Of a stretch of 64,000 bases of DNA, positions 20,574 to 29,212 are shown piece by piece. The DNA is taken from NCBI RefSeq assembly GCF_001668615.1, contig NZ_LZMC01000038.1, positions 62,001 to 126,000 of the forward strand. The letters are read 5' to 3'. The stretch comes from Mycobacterium sp. 1274761.0. GTDB lineage: Bacteria > Actinomycetota > Actinomycetes > Mycobacteriales > Mycobacteriaceae. The position numbers and the translations under genes are program-made. Each line of letters starts with the position of its first letter. Position 1 is the stretch's first letter. The notes below the pieces were generated by a model. The model searched no databases. It was not told the DNA's origin and was given only the letters and a program-made list of their open reading frames with translations.

Positions 20574-21027
20574 CTAGCCCTTCAAAACACCTACGGAAAA
20601 TCTGTGCTGGCCGTCGACGACGGCGTTAGCCGGTCATGCGTGGAGGGCGCCTCCGTGCAGCACTGAACGACGACCCCTACCCCACTCGGCACAAGTGGGG
20701 AAAACGATATGACAAACCCCGGCTGACATGCCAACTTAGTCGCACCTAACTAGCCCGCCCGGCCACCGCGGCAACGCTGCCCCATGTGCTGCCATGATAC
20801 GGGCGAAGCCCTTGCGCGCCTTAGCCTTTGGGTGATCGGAGGCGGACTGGCCCGGTCGGCACCGCGGGTACGGGTGCGACGAACATCACTAATCGAGATT
20901 GCTGCGGTCGATCCCGGCCGCCTATTACAAGGGAAAAGACGATCTTGTTCGTTTGCTGGAAAGCCTATCCAGTTTCTTAGAGTAGCCCGCCCGCTCACCC
21001 CTCACGAGCGGGCAGGCAGCGGGCTGA
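20574..21027. other. Long intergenic region between gltB and whiB6
   Basis: No convincing gene was seen in 454 bp. It holds a perfect hairpin CCCCACT (20680-20686)/AGTGGGG (20694-20700) with a 7-nt loop, and a second hairpin GCCCGCTC (20989-20996)/GAGCGGGC (21006-21013) just beyond the whiB6 stop. Since both genes are on the minus strand, this is also the gltB leader/promoter region; the first hairpin, about 110 nt above the gltB start, could act in nitrogen control, but no known nitrogen-regulator (GlnR) box was identified with confidence. Confidence 0.5.
20989..21013 (-). terminator. Hairpin after whiB6, possible terminator
   Basis: A perfect 8-bp stem (GCCCGCTC/GAGCGGGC) with a 9-nt loop starts 15 bp after the whiB6 stop. 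There is no U-run, as is common for mycobacterial terminators, so it may only protect the 3' end or slow polymerase. Confidence 0.4.
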
Positions 21028-21306
21028 TCAGCGGTGAACGGGGTATCCGCCGCGCTCGGCAAGCGAGCGCAGTTGCTTGAGCGCGAACGTGCGACCCCGT
21101 CCGCCCTCGGGAATGTGAATACCGGCCCACATGCCCTGGGCGCCGGGCATCTCGCAGGCCTCCTTCGCACACAGCCAGCGCCGCGGGCAGGACCGGCAGA
21201 CCGCCTTGGTCTGGTCGTCGGTTGCGGTCATCCACCGTTCCGGGTCTTGAGTGCACGCGCCGATCTGGCCGTCGGTCAGTACAGGTAGGTCGATCATGAC
21301 GGTCAT
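21028..21306 (-). CDS. whiB6: WhiB6-like iron-sulfur transcriptional regulator
   Basis: A 92-residue Wbl protein with Cys18, Cys37, Cys40 and Cys46 (C...CX2CX5C) for the 4Fe-4S cluster, followed by the turn motif GMWAGIHIPEGGR and the basic tail typical of WhiB proteins. CTQDPERW, CPRRWLCA and LRSLAERGGYPV are closest to Mtb WhiB6 (Rv3862c), and both neighbours (gltB and an espM-like gene) agree. ATG 21306 has a good AGAGGAA ribosome-binding site. In pathogenic mycobacteria WhiB6 controls ESX-1 genes in response to redox and NO. Confidence 0.9.
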   Translation of the reverse strand: MTVMIDLPVLTDGQIGACTQDPERWMTATDDQTKAVCRSCPRRWLCAKEACEMPGAQGMWAGIHIPEGGRGRTFALKQLRSLAERGGYPVHR

Positions 21307-21440
21307 GGCCCGTTCCTCTCGCTCGCCGGCCGTTAAGGAAAACGTAGCGTTCTTTCCGTAGCAGCGCAACACTTGCTACCGGTTTTGCGGCTCGGCGAGG
21401 TTGGCCCGTCGCGGCCGGTTCTGCTGGCTACACTGGGCGG
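21307..21440. promoter_or_regulatory. whiB6-espM divergent control region
   Basis: In this 134-bp region an inverted repeat GTAGCA (21358-21363)/TGCTAC (21374-21379), 10 bp apart, is the clearest dyad and is a candidate EspM site. In M. marinum EspM binds the corresponding region and represses whiB6. A second GTAGC copy (21344-21348) lies just upstream of the dyad. Confidence 0.45.
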
Positions 21441-22148
21441 GTGGACGAGGACGCCGGCGATCCGGGCATCGCCCGCGCTGGTGCCGCGGTTGCCGCCCGG
21501 CGTCGTGAATTGGACATCAAACAGCGGAATCTCGCGAAGTACAAGATCATCAACGCCGGTGCGCTTATCGCGTTCGAGAAGGGCCGCAGCTGGCCGAGGG
21601 AACGGACGCGGGCCAAGCTCGAGGAGATCCTGCAATGGCCCGCCGGAACCATAGCGACGATACGGTATGGCGGTCCGGTTCCCGGGGCTGCGACGGCGCC
21701 GCCCGCCGACGACGGGGCGGCCTCGCTGATCGTCGGCGCGGTCGAGGTGGCCATGAAGACCTTCGGCGCGGCCATCGAATCGCTGCCTCCCGACGACGAC
21801 GCGGAGTTCTCCTCGCGCGTCACGGTCATCCTGGCCGATCTGCGCAAGCTCGAAGCGGTGGTGGCCCGCGCCGCCCAGCGCAGCCGCGGCACGCCCGACG
21901 TGGTGCTGGCGCTGAAGACGGTCCGGAGCAGCTACGACGACCTGATGTTCCGTGCGGCCGCCGCGCCGGGGGCAACGCTCGGCCAGCGGCTCTACGCCGC
22001 GCGCCGACGCGCCAACCTGTCGGCGGCCGAGACCGCCAACGCGGCGGGCCTTCCCACGGAGCTCGTCGACGCGGTCGAAGCGGGCGAACCGGCCACTGAG
22101 GCCGACGCCGCCACCCTGAATGCCCTCATCACCTCGCTCGATGGCTGA
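21441..22148 (+). CDS. espM: EspM-like regulator lacking the N-terminal FHA-like domain
   Basis: A 235-residue Ala-rich protein matching the C-terminal part of Mtb Rv3863 (EspM): AGAAVAARRRELDIKQRNLA, NAGALIAFEKGRSWPRERTR, LEEILQWPAGTIATIRYG and GATLGQRLYAARRRANLSAA are near-identical blocks. The two RRRxLxI/RRRANLSAAETA blocks look like helix-turn-helix units at the start and end of the protein. Mtb EspM is about 390 residues and has an extra FHA-like N-terminal region that is absent here; no coding capacity for it exists in the 134 bp upstream. It probably regulates divergent whiB6. Confidence 0.82.
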   Translation: MDEDAGDPGIARAGAAVAARRRELDIKQRNLAKYKIINAGALIAFEKGRSWPRERTRAKLEEILQWPAGTIATIRYGGPVPGAATAPPADDGAASLIVGAVEVAMKTFGAAIESLPPDDDAEFSSRVTVILADLRKLEAVVARAAQRSRGTPDVVLALKTVRSSYDDLMFRAAAAPGATLGQRLYAARRRANLSAAETANAAGLPTELVDAVEAGEPATEADAATLNALITSLDG

Positions 22149-22644
22149 TACTGGGCCCGTGGCACTGCCCGATCTCGTTCGCAACGTCGGCGACGTGTTG
22201 TCGCGGGCGCACACATTGTTCGGCACCGCCGACCCGGACGCGGCCGCCGCTACCCCCGACCGGTTGACCGACATCACCGACACCATCCGCTCCGGTCAGG
22301 AGCAGGCCGCCTCGATGACCGGCGACGCGATCACCGGCTACGCCGACTTCGCGCACGGCACCCGAGAAGCACTGGACCATCTGTCCGGCGTCGAATCCGA
22401 GCTCGGCCGGCGCCTGCAGGATGCCGCCGAGGCGGTGACCGCCGCCCATACGGCATCCGGGTCGGCCCTCGACGTCGCGTCGTCGGCGTCGGACGCGCTC
22501 GACCAGCTGACCGGTGCACCCGCCGCCGAGATCGCCGTTATCCGGGCACTTCGCGCGCAGGTGGGACACGAGCTCGAGCTGATCCGCACCCAGCAGGCCC
22601 TCGCCGAGCAGCTCGGCGCGCAGTTGCTTGGCCTGGGCTACTGA
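22141..22644 (+). CDS. Ala-rich helical protein of unknown function
   Basis: A 167-residue protein whose ATG lies in the espM stop (8-bp overlap), so it is co-translated with espM. It is acidic and predicted all-helical with heptad-like Ala/Leu spacing (residues about 45-160), no signal peptide and no membrane segment. The end, IRALRAQVGHELELIRTQQA, recalls small ESX-associated helical proteins, but I see neither a WxG turn nor a C-terminal YxxxD/E secretion motif. Position beside whiB6-espM, where Mtb has the ESX-1 gene espE, makes an ESX-related function worth considering; the family is not recognised. Confidence 0.65.
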   Translation: MADTGPVALPDLVRNVGDVLSRAHTLFGTADPDAAAATPDRLTDITDTIRSGQEQAASMTGDAITGYADFAHGTREALDHLSGVESELGRRLQDAAEAVTAAHTASGSALDVASSASDALDQLTGAPAAEIAVIRALRAQVGHELELIRTQQALAEQLGAQLLGLGY

Positions 22645-22663
22645 TCCGCGCAGCGGCCAGCCG

Positions 22664-23968
22664 GTGGAAGATCCCGATCAGCCCGACGATTCCCCCCGGG
22701 GTGCTGTCCGCATCTGCCTCACGGCGCTGGTGGCCGGTGTCCTCATCGGGTTCGTCGGTGCCGCATTCCGCTGGTGTCTGCAGACGGCCGACCGCTGGCG
22801 CATCGACCTGGTCGACTGGGCACACGACCTGCCGGGGCCCAGCTGGCTGGTGCCGATCGCGGCTGCCGCGGCAGGCGCGACGCTGGCCGCCCTGATCGTC
22901 CGGTGGGAGCCGTTGGCCGCCGGCAGCGGCATTCAACACGTCGAGGCCGTCTTCCGCGGCGAAGCCCGACCGCCGCCGATCCGGCTGCTCCCGGCGAAGT
23001 TCGTCGGCGGCGTGCTGAGCATCGGCTCCGGGTTGGTGCTCGGCCGCGAGGGGCCCACAGTGCACATGGGGGCGGCCATCGGGGCCGAAGCAGCGCGGCG
23101 CGCTGCCCTGCCCGACGCCGAAGTCAGGATGATGCAGACAGCGCTCGGCGGCGCGGGCCTGGCGGTCGCGTTCAACGCGCCGATCGGCGGCACGCTGTTC
23201 ACCCTTGAAGAGGTCACCAAGTCGTTTCGGGTAAAGGCCGTGCTCGCAACGCTTTTCGCGGCCGTCACCGCGGTGAGCTGTTCTCGCTGGGTGCTGGGCA
23301 ACCATGCCGACTTCCACGTCGCGTCCGTCGGCGGCGCACCGGCACTCGCGTGGTTGCCGCTGTTCGTCGTCTTCGGGCTTCTCACCGGATGCGTCGGCGC
23401 TGCCTACAACAGGCTGATCCTGTGGTCCCTCGACCACGTCGCGGCGATCCAGCGCATACCCACGGTCGCCAAAGCCGCCGTGATCGGCGCACTCATCGGT
23501 GGCGCGATGTTCGCTCACCCCCTTGCGGTGGGTGGTGGCGACGATCTGACGCAGCGGATCCTCGGCGGCGGACACATCGCGGTCTCTGCCGCCGTCGCGA
23601 TCCTCCTGGTGCGGTTAGTCGCCGGCCCACTGTCGTATTCGGCCGCGGTTCCCGGCGGGCTCTTCGCCCCGTTGCTGGCGGTCGGCGCGTTATGGGGCCT
23701 GGTGTTCATTGCGGGTTTCGGTGCCGTCTGGCCCGGCGGCACAACGCAATTGGCGGTGCCCATGGCCCTGGTCGGAATGGCCGCCCTCTTCGGGGCAGCG
23801 GTGCGTGCACCGTTGACCGGGATGGTGGTGGTCACCGAAATGACCGCCACCACCGAGACGTTAGTGCCGATGATGGCCGCTACCGCCGCCGCGGTGCTGG
23901 CCGCGTGGCGCCTCAATTCCCCGCCGATCTATGACAGCCTGCGTGAACGCATGCCCGAAACGAAGTAA
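22664..23968 (+). CDS. ClC-family chloride channel / Cl-/H+ exchanger
   Basis: A 434-residue membrane protein with the three ClC selectivity motifs: GSGIQHVE (about 87-94), GREGPTVH (127-134) and GGLFAPLLAVGA (late helix N). The gating glutamate of GREGP (Glu129) is present, and FTLEEV provides a glutamate near the internal proton-site position, which favours an exchanger over a passive channel. Probable counterpart of Mtb Rv0143c. GTG 22664 is chosen; a TTG at 22628 would overlap the upstream gene by 17 bp. Confidence 0.88.
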   Translation: MEDPDQPDDSPRGAVRICLTALVAGVLIGFVGAAFRWCLQTADRWRIDLVDWAHDLPGPSWLVPIAAAAAGATLAALIVRWEPLAAGSGIQHVEAVFRGEARPPPIRLLPAKFVGGVLSIGSGLVLGREGPTVHMGAAIGAEAARRAALPDAEVRMMQTALGGAGLAVAFNAPIGGTLFTLEEVTKSFRVKAVLATLFAAVTAVSCSRWVLGNHADFHVASVGGAPALAWLPLFVVFGLLTGCVGAAYNRLILWSLDHVAAIQRIPTVAKAAVIGALIGGAMFAHPLAVGGGDDLTQRILGGGHIAVSAAVAILLVRLVAGPLSYSAAVPGGLFAPLLAVGALWGLVFIAGFGAVWPGGTTQLAVPMALVGMAALFGAAVRAPLTGMVVVTEMTATTETLVPMMAATAAAVLAAWRLNSPPIYDSLRERMPETK

Positions 23969-24055
23969 GCACCGCGCGATCACGACAATTGCGGTCCCAA
24001 AACAATTCGGCAACAACCTCTTCAACGGGGTCGTCGCGCGCGCACCCTGGCGACC

Positions 24056-24838
24056 ATGACACCACCGACCATGCTGCACCGTCTGGTCGCAGAATTCATC
24101 GGCACCTTCTGGCTGGTGCTCGGCGGCTGCGGCAGCGCCGTGTTCGCGGCCAAGTTCGCGTCCTCGGACGGCACCTCGCTCGGCGTCGGATTTCTCGGCG
24201 TCGCACTGGCATTCGGCCTCACCGTGCTCACCGGCGTGTATGCGTTCGGCACGGTGTCCGGCGGCCATTTCAACCCGGCGGTCACGCTCGGGGCGGCGCT
24301 GGCGCGCCGCGTGGAATGGAAGGCCCTGCCCGGCTACTGGGTCGTGCAGGTCGTCGGTGGTCTGGTGGCGGGAGCGGTGATTCTCGTTGTGGCCAAAGGC
24401 AAGGACGGTTTCGAGGCCACCGGCAACATGGCCGCCAATGGATACGGCGAGCACTCCCCCGGCGGCTATTCGCTCACCGCCGTCCTCATCATCGAGATCA
24501 TCCTCACCGCGGTGTTCCTCTTGGTGATCCTGGGCTCGACCGACGACAGGTGGCCCGCCTCAAAAGGTTTCGCCGGGCTGTCGATCGGCTTGACCCTGAC
24601 CCTGGTCCACCTGATCTCGATCCCGATCTCGAACACCTCGGTCAACCCTGCACGGTCCACGGGCGTCGCGTTCTTCAACGGTGCCGGCGCACCCGCGCAA
24701 CTGTGGGTGTTCTGGCTCGCCCCCCTGGTTGGCGCGGCGATTGCAGGGCTGGCGTACCCCTACCTCTTCGGTAAGGCGGGCGAACTCGCCACCGAACCGG
24801 TACGGGACGACGCGTTGGACGGACCCGGTCCTACTTGA
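24056..24838 (+). CDS. aqpZ: Aquaporin Z-type water channel
   Basis: A 260-residue six-helix major intrinsic protein. The two pore half-helices carry NPA at 73-75 (HFNPAVT) and 197-199 (SVNPARS). Arg200 and a His near 185 fit the narrow aromatic/arginine filter of water-specific AqpZ rather than a glycerol facilitator. Mtb lacks a close homolog while fast growers have one, consistent with an environmental mycobacterium facing osmotic change. Its last 8 bp overlap the end of convergent dps. Confidence 0.92.
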   Translation: MTPPTMLHRLVAEFIGTFWLVLGGCGSAVFAAKFASSDGTSLGVGFLGVALAFGLTVLTGVYAFGTVSGGHFNPAVTLGAALARRVEWKALPGYWVVQVVGGLVAGAVILVVAKGKDGFEATGNMAANGYGEHSPGGYSLTAVLIIEIILTAVFLLVILGSTDDRWPASKGFAGLSIGLTLTLVHLISIPISNTSVNPARSTGVAFFNGAGAPAQLWVFWLAPLVGAAIAGLAYPYLFGKAGELATEPVRDDALDGPGPT

Positions 24839-25388
24839 CCGGTGCCTTCTTTTTGGCCCGGTTCGCGGCAGCCTTCTCGGTCTTGGCGCCCTGATTGGCG
24901 AGCTGGCCACCGGCGTTCTCGAGGTGAGCGCGCACGAACCACTGGAACTTCTCCAATTCGGCTGCGTGGGCGATCAACATGTCCTGGGTCACCGGATCGA
25001 GCTCTTCGGTCCGCTCGATGGACTTGCGGGTGTCCTCGATGACGCCCGTGTAGACCAGGTCAAGCGCCGCCAGGTGGGCCTGGACGGTGTCGCGTTCCAC
25101 CGAGTAGTCATCCCACGTCCGGTCGTTGATGATGGCTCCTGGCGTACCCAATGGCGACTTGCCCAGCGTGGCAATCCGCTCGGCGACCTCGTCGGCGTAA
25201 CCGCGCACCAGCTCCACCTGCGGGTCGATCATCTCGTGCACGCCGATGAAGTTCGGACCGACCACATTCCAGTGAACGTGCTTGAGCGTGAGGTGCAGAT
25301 CGTTGTACCGGCTCAGCGCCTTCTGTAGCAGCTCGGCGACCTCATTGCTCTGCTTGTTCGACAGGCCGGGGACTGTGAACTGAGTCAT
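24831..25388 (-). CDS. dps: Dps starvation ferritin with Lys-rich C-terminal tail
   Basis: A 185-residue Dps nearly identical in its core to M. smegmatis Dps1. The intersubunit ferroxidase residues are present ([20 protein letters not shown], with the His, Asp and Glu set). The C-terminal tail ([15 protein letters not shown]) is the DNA-binding and assembly element known from M. smegmatis Dps1. ATG 25388 follows a strong AAGGAG site; an upstream extension is unlikely. It stores iron, detoxifies peroxide and compacts DNA in stationary phase. A SigF-type promoter precedes it. Confidence 0.95.
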   Translation of the reverse strand: MTQFTVPGLSNKQSNEVAELLQKALSRYNDLHLTLKHVHWNVVGPNFIGVHEMIDPQVELVRGYADEVAERIATLGKSPLGTPGAIINDRTWDDYSVERDTVQAHLAALDLVYTGVIEDTRKSIERTEELDPVTQDMLIAHAAELEKFQWFVRAHLENAGGQLANQGAKTEKAAANRAKKKAPVK

Positions 25389-25435
25389 CGAAAGCTCCTT
25401 CGCACGTGATGGACCGGGGCGATGTCTCTTCGGGT

Positions 25436-25461
25436 CTACCCGAGCCCACCACGCGGTAATC
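25436..25461 (-). promoter_or_regulatory. SigF-type promoter of dps
   Basis: Minus strand GATT (25458-25461), 16 bp, GGGTAG (25436-25441). This matches the mycobacterial SigF pattern GTTT-N16-GGGTAT with one mismatch in each element, and leaves a leader of about 40 nt with an AAGGAG site. M. smegmatis dps is known to be driven by extracytoplasmic/alternative sigma factors. Confidence 0.6.
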
Positions 25462-25476
25462 ACGCCGCGGGCGACG

Positions 25477-26397
25477 TCACAAATCGGCCAGCTTCGGAAT
25501 GGCCTGCCGGGCGCCGAACCGCGGGTTGCGCGCCAGGCCGCTGACTTCGAGGAGACGGACCGCGCGGTGGCGGTGGGGACGGACCGGTGCAAGCAGGTCG
25601 ATCATGGCCTCGTCGTCGATCGGATGTCCGAGCAGGCTCCAGCCGACCACCTTCGCCAGGTGGTAGTCGCCGACAGACAGGGCGTCGGCGTCGCCGAACG
25701 CCCGCTGCGCCGTCTCGGCGGCTGTCCATATGCCGACCCCCGGCAGGGAGGTCAACGCCTGGCGCGCCTGCTCCGCGGGCCGCGTCACAAGCCGTTCGAG
25801 CGAATCGGCCCGCTGTGCGCAGCCGACGACCGTGCGCGCCCTGCCCGGGTCGACGTTGGCCAGGTGGAACTCCCAGGACGGGATCCGTCGCCACACGTCG
25901 GCAGGTGGTGGCACACGCATGCGCGCGGGCGCCGGGCCCGGCGCGGGTGAACCGAATTTGGTGACCAGCACCCGCCATGCCCGAAACGCGTCCTTGCCCG
26001 CCACCCGCTGTTCAATGACCGCCGGGATCAGCGCTTCCAGCACCCGTCCGGTGCGGCCCAGGCGCAGATGCGGCACCCGCCGGTGCGCCTCGGCGAGCGT
26101 CGGGTCGGCCGGGACGAAACCGCTCGCGTCGTCGTGCGCGCCAAGCAGGGCGGCGAACCCGTCGGCGAACTCCGCCGCCCCGGCGCCCCACGCCTCGCCG
26201 GCGATAGTGCGGGGGTCTGCCCTGCTGATCCGCGCGGTCACCGGCCCCGTGCGCATCAGGCTGGTGCGCCAGATGGCCCCGTCGGACGTCGTCTTGTAGC
26301 ACGGGTCGCCGCCGCCGCGGCGTAACGGCGACAGCGTGTAGGAGGGACTGACCGGTCCCGGGAACTCCACGCTGGTTTCGACGGCGGTGCCACGCAT
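25477..26397 (-). CDS. AlkA-like DNA-3-methyladenine glycosylase (HhH-GPD family)
   Basis: A 306-residue protein; the C-terminal two-thirds form an HhH-GPD fold. LEALIPAVIEQRVAGKDAFRAW is the entry helix pair, SLPGVGIWTAAETAQRAF the helix-hairpin-helix, and LSVGDYHLAKV carries the conserved catalytic Asp. No C-terminal 4Fe-4S Cys cluster is present, so it is AlkA-like rather than Nth/MutY-like. It should remove alkylated bases from DNA. Likely counterpart of Mtb Rv0142. ATG 26397 is 1 bp after the upstream stop; ATG 26415 would overlap it by 17 bp and cannot be excluded. Confidence 0.82.
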   Translation of the reverse strand: MRGTAVETSVEFPGPVSPSYTLSPLRRGGGDPCYKTTSDGAIWRTSLMRTGPVTARISRADPRTIAGEAWGAGAAEFADGFAALLGAHDDASGFVPADPTLAEAHRRVPHLRLGRTGRVLEALIPAVIEQRVAGKDAFRAWRVLVTKFGSPAPGPAPARMRVPPPADVWRRIPSWEFHLANVDPGRARTVVGCAQRADSLERLVTRPAEQARQALTSLPGVGIWTAAETAQRAFGDADALSVGDYHLAKVVGWSLLGHPIDDEAMIDLLAPVRPHRHRAVRLLEVSGLARNPRFGARQAIPKLADL

Positions 26398-26398
26398 T

Positions 26399-26773
26399 TC
26401 AGCCAATAGTGACATCGGCCTTGTCGGGATAGAACGCGACGTGGCCGGCGATGTCGGCGACGGCCGGATACGGCTGCTCGTAGCTCCAGATGGCGTCTTC
26501 GACGATCGCGCCCGCCGCGGTGGTGACGTGGTAGTAGCGGGCGTCGCCCTTGTAGGGGCAGTACGACGTGGTGTCGCTCGACGTCAACACCGACTGCACG
26601 ATGTCAGCGAGCGGGATGTACTGCACCGCCGCATACGTCGACTCCTGCAGCGTCAGCGCGTTGTCGCTCTCGGCGACGACCTCGCCGTTGACCGTCACGA
26701 CGACGTGCCTGCCGGTGGGCTCGACGGTGATCGGGTGGTCGGCGGAGGGCTCGCGGACGGGTTTGGTGGTCAT
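26399..26773 (-). CDS. DUF427 protein
   Basis: A 124-residue single-domain DUF427 protein: RHVVVTVNGEVVAES, LQESTYAAVQYIPLADI and the signature TSYCPYKGDARYYHV, then IWSYEQPYPAVADIAGHVAFYP. The fold is a small beta-barrel of unknown activity. Same-strand and almost abutting the DNA glycosylase gene, as Rv0140 and Rv0142 are neighbours in Mtb. A two-domain relative is encoded at 50253-51077. Confidence 0.85.
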   Translation of the reverse strand: MTTKPVREPSADHPITVEPTGRHVVVTVNGEVVAESDNALTLQESTYAAVQYIPLADIVQSVLTSSDTTSYCPYKGDARYYHVTTAAGAIVEDAIWSYEQPYPAVADIAGHVAFYPDKADVTIG

Positions 26774-26832
26774 ATCTGGGCCAACGTGGCAAGCGCCACA
26801 CCTGTTCCGCGTGCGCGGATACGATTTGCACT

Positions 26833-27306
26833 ATGCCTGTTCTCGGACCCGCCACTGTCGAGGCGTCGGTGAAGATCTCCGCCCCGCCCACCGCCATCTA
26901 TGAGCTGCTCACCGACCTCCCGACCCTTGCGACGCTGGGTGAAGAGGTCGAGGAGATGGCGTGGCGCAAGGGCACCAGCGCCACGCCCGGCGCCAAATTC
27001 CGTGGCCGCAACCGCCACGAGAACCACAAATGGACGACGACGTGCACGGTCACCGATGCCGATCCCGGACGTACATTCGCCTTCGACGTCAAGACTTTCG
27101 GTGTCGTGCCGGTCGCGCATTGGCGCTATGAGCTGACCCCCACCGACGACGGCTGCACCGTCACCGAGCGGACGTGGGACAAACGGCCTGGATGGATCCG
27201 CAAGCCCGCCGGGCTCACGACCGGCGTGTCCGACCGGGCAGCCGCCAACGCCGAGCACATCAAGGTCACGTTGGAGAGGCTGAAGGCCAGGGCGGAGGCC
27301 GGCTAA
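26833..27306 (+). CDS. SRPBCC (START-like) family protein
   Basis: A 157-residue protein of the polyketide-cyclase/START superfamily: VEASVKISAPPTAIYELLTDLPTL is the opening strand-helix unit, with GRNRHENHKWTTTCTVTDAD and FDVKTFGVVPVAHWRYELTP forming the antiparallel sheet, and a long C-terminal helix (AAANAEHIKVTLERLKARAE). Such proteins bind hydrophobic ligands in a helix-grip cavity. No specific ligand is suggested. Its stop overlaps that of the convergent flavoprotein gene by 4 bp. Confidence 0.8.
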   Translation: MPVLGPATVEASVKISAPPTAIYELLTDLPTLATLGEEVEEMAWRKGTSATPGAKFRGRNRHENHKWTTTCTVTDADPGRTFAFDVKTFGVVPVAHWRYELTPTDDGCTVTERTWDKRPGWIRKPAGLTTGVSDRAAANAEHIKVTLERLKARAEAG

Positions 27307-28673
27307 GGGCGTCCGGCGATCTTGTCGGCGACGATGGCGATCGGCGACGTGGTCTGCCTGCCGCGGTTCTCATGCCAGTCGGCCAGCTTGTAGGCCGCAT
27401 ACATGCTGCGCACACCGAGCCAGCGCAATGGCTCGGGCTCCCAGTTCGGTGATTGGTGGCCCACCCACGGCAATGCCGCCAACGGAGTCTGTCGGTCGAG
27501 CACGAGATCGGCCAGGGTGCGGCCGGCGAGGTTCGTCGCGGTGACGCCGTGGCCGACATATCCACCGGCCCAACCCAATCCGGTGCTCTTGTCGAGCGCG
27601 ACGCCGGCCGACCAGTCGCGCGGCACCGCGAGCACGCCGCACCAGCCGTGTGCGATCGGCACATCACGAACCTGCGGCAGCACCGCGCGCAGTGTGTGGG
27701 CCAGTTGGGTGATCGTACGTTCGGGGACACGCCCGTCGACGTCGGTGCGGGAGGCGTAGCGGTAGGGCACACTACGGCCGCCGATCGCGATGCGGTTGTC
27801 GGCAGTGCGCTGCGCGTAGAAGAACCCGTGCGCGGTGTCACCGACGGTTTCGCAACCGTCCCAACCGATCTCGTCCCAGAGCTCGTCGGGAATCGGCGCC
27901 GTCGCGATCATCGAGCTGTTCATCGGCAGCCAGCGCCTGCGCAGGCCCGCCAGTTTGGCGGTGAAGCCTTCGGTCGCCCGCAGCACGATCGGCGCGTTGA
28001 CGGTGCCGCGCCCGGTGGTGGCCCTGCCGCGGTCGATCGCGGTGACCGGGGACTGCTCGTAGATGTCGACGCCCAGCCGCTGCACTGCGTCGGCCAAGCC
28101 TCGCGCCAGGCGTGCGGGTTGGATCCGGGCACAGTGCGGGTTGTGGTAGGCCGTGGTCACACGAGCGAACCGGATCCGTTCGGCGGCTTGCGCTTTCGTC
28201 AGCACAGCGATTCCGTCGACCTTCCAGCTGAGCTCGTCATCTGCTTCCGCGGCCAGCCGCGCGGCCTGCGCCGCGTTGCGGGCGATGTGAAGCGTGCCGC
28301 CCTTGACGATGTCGGCGTCGATGCCTTCACGGGCCGCGACGTCGATCACCTCGTCGATGGAGTCGTTGAGTGCGCGCTGCCAGGCGACGACGCGGTCACG
28401 TCCGTGCCGCTGCGCCAGCCGGTCACGGTCACCGGGGACCAGCCCGGACAGCCATCCGCCGTTGCGGCCCGACGCACCGAACCCGGCAAACCTGGCTTCC
28501 AGAATCGCGATCCGCAGTGACGGGTCGGCCCGCTTGAGGTAGTACGCCGTCCACAGCCCGGTGTAGCCGGCACCCACGATGCAGACGTCGGCGTCGCGGT
28601 TGCCGCCAAGCGCCGGCCGCGGGTCCGGCAGCCGGTCATACCAGTGCGACACCCGACCGTTGATTGTGCCCAC
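27303..28673 (-). CDS. FAD-dependent amine/amino-acid oxidase (DAO family)
   Basis: A 456-residue flavoprotein with the ADP-binding motif VCIVGAGYTGLWTAYYL (GAGYTG about 33-38), the FGASGRNGG segment typical of gamma-glutamylputrescine oxidase/PuuB-like and related D-amino-acid oxidases, and GWAGGYVGHGVTATNLAGRTLAD at the C-terminal FAD site. Related enzymes oxidise primary or secondary amines with release of hydrogen peroxide. No transaminase or glutamine-synthetase-like partner is adjacent, so the substrate is open. Start GTG 28673. Confidence 0.82.
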   Translation of the reverse strand: MGTINGRVSHWYDRLPDPRPALGGNRDADVCIVGAGYTGLWTAYYLKRADPSLRIAILEARFAGFGASGRNGGWLSGLVPGDRDRLAQRHGRDRVVAWQRALNDSIDEVIDVAAREGIDADIVKGGTLHIARNAAQAARLAAEADDELSWKVDGIAVLTKAQAAERIRFARVTTAYHNPHCARIQPARLARGLADAVQRLGVDIYEQSPVTAIDRGRATTGRGTVNAPIVLRATEGFTAKLAGLRRRWLPMNSSMIATAPIPDELWDEIGWDGCETVGDTAHGFFYAQRTADNRIAIGGRSVPYRYASRTDVDGRVPERTITQLAHTLRAVLPQVRDVPIAHGWCGVLAVPRDWSAGVALDKSTGLGWAGGYVGHGVTATNLAGRTLADLVLDRQTPLAALPWVGHQSPNWEPEPLRWLGVRSMYAAYKLADWHENRGRQTTSPIAIVADKIAGRP

Positions 28674-28741
28674 CGCGCAATTCTTTCAACTTGTCAGAGG
28701 CCAGGCGCATGGTGTGACCAAGTACTACGAGAGGACACGCC

Positions 28742-29212
28742 ATGTGTTGGCAATGCGATCATCCCGGCGCCACCACCGCCGACTGGCTCGACGAATTACA
28801 CAGAACCATCCGCAAGAGGAAGTGGGTGATGCAGTACGTCGAGGACGACAACAAGCCGTTCGCGTACACGGTCGGCTTGCACAAGCGGGGGTTCGCCGAA
28901 TACCTCGTGACCGGCGTCACCCCGGAGCGGGCGCTGCGACTGCTCAACGCGGTGGCCAACTACACCATCCACGAGGTTCAGCCGGCACCCGGCGACACCA
29001 TGGATCTCGGCGACGAAGAGCACCTGGAGTTCGTCGAGGTCGCCCAACCGGATGCGCACCTGTATGCCGCGATCGGCCTCTACGGCCCCGAAGTACGGGC
29101 GCTGCAGCTGGTTTGGCGCGACAGCGACGGACACTCGCCGTGGTGCCCGGAGTTCGACGGCGGCCGCGGCTCACAACCGGTGCTCGGAAGGCGTGGCCCT
29201 CAGAACGCGTAG
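28742..29212 (+). CDS. DUF4262 protein
   Basis: A 156-residue protein with an N-terminal MCWQCDHPG motif that could bind metal, followed by a DUF4262 domain: FAYTVGLHKRGFAEYLVTGVTPERALRLLN, an acidic middle, and AIGLYGPEVRALQLVWRDSDGHSPWCPEF. The ATG follows a GAGAGG ribosome-binding site. DUF4262 proteins are widespread in actinobacteria and have no established function. The 3' end overlaps the convergent methyltransferase gene by 13 bp. Confidence 0.8.
   Translation: MCWQCDHPGATTADWLDELHRTIRKRKWVMQYVEDDNKPFAYTVGLHKRGFAEYLVTGVTPERALRLLNAVANYTIHEVQPAPGDTMDLGDEEHLEFVEVAQPDAHLYAAIGLYGPEVRALQLVWRDSDGHSPWCPEFDGGRGSQPVLGRRGPQNA

Noticed and set aside
20680..20700. Hairpin CCCCACT/AGTGGGG taken as a terminator
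   Set aside because: It lies upstream of gltB and not behind any gene, and has no U-run on either strand, so a terminator role is not supported.
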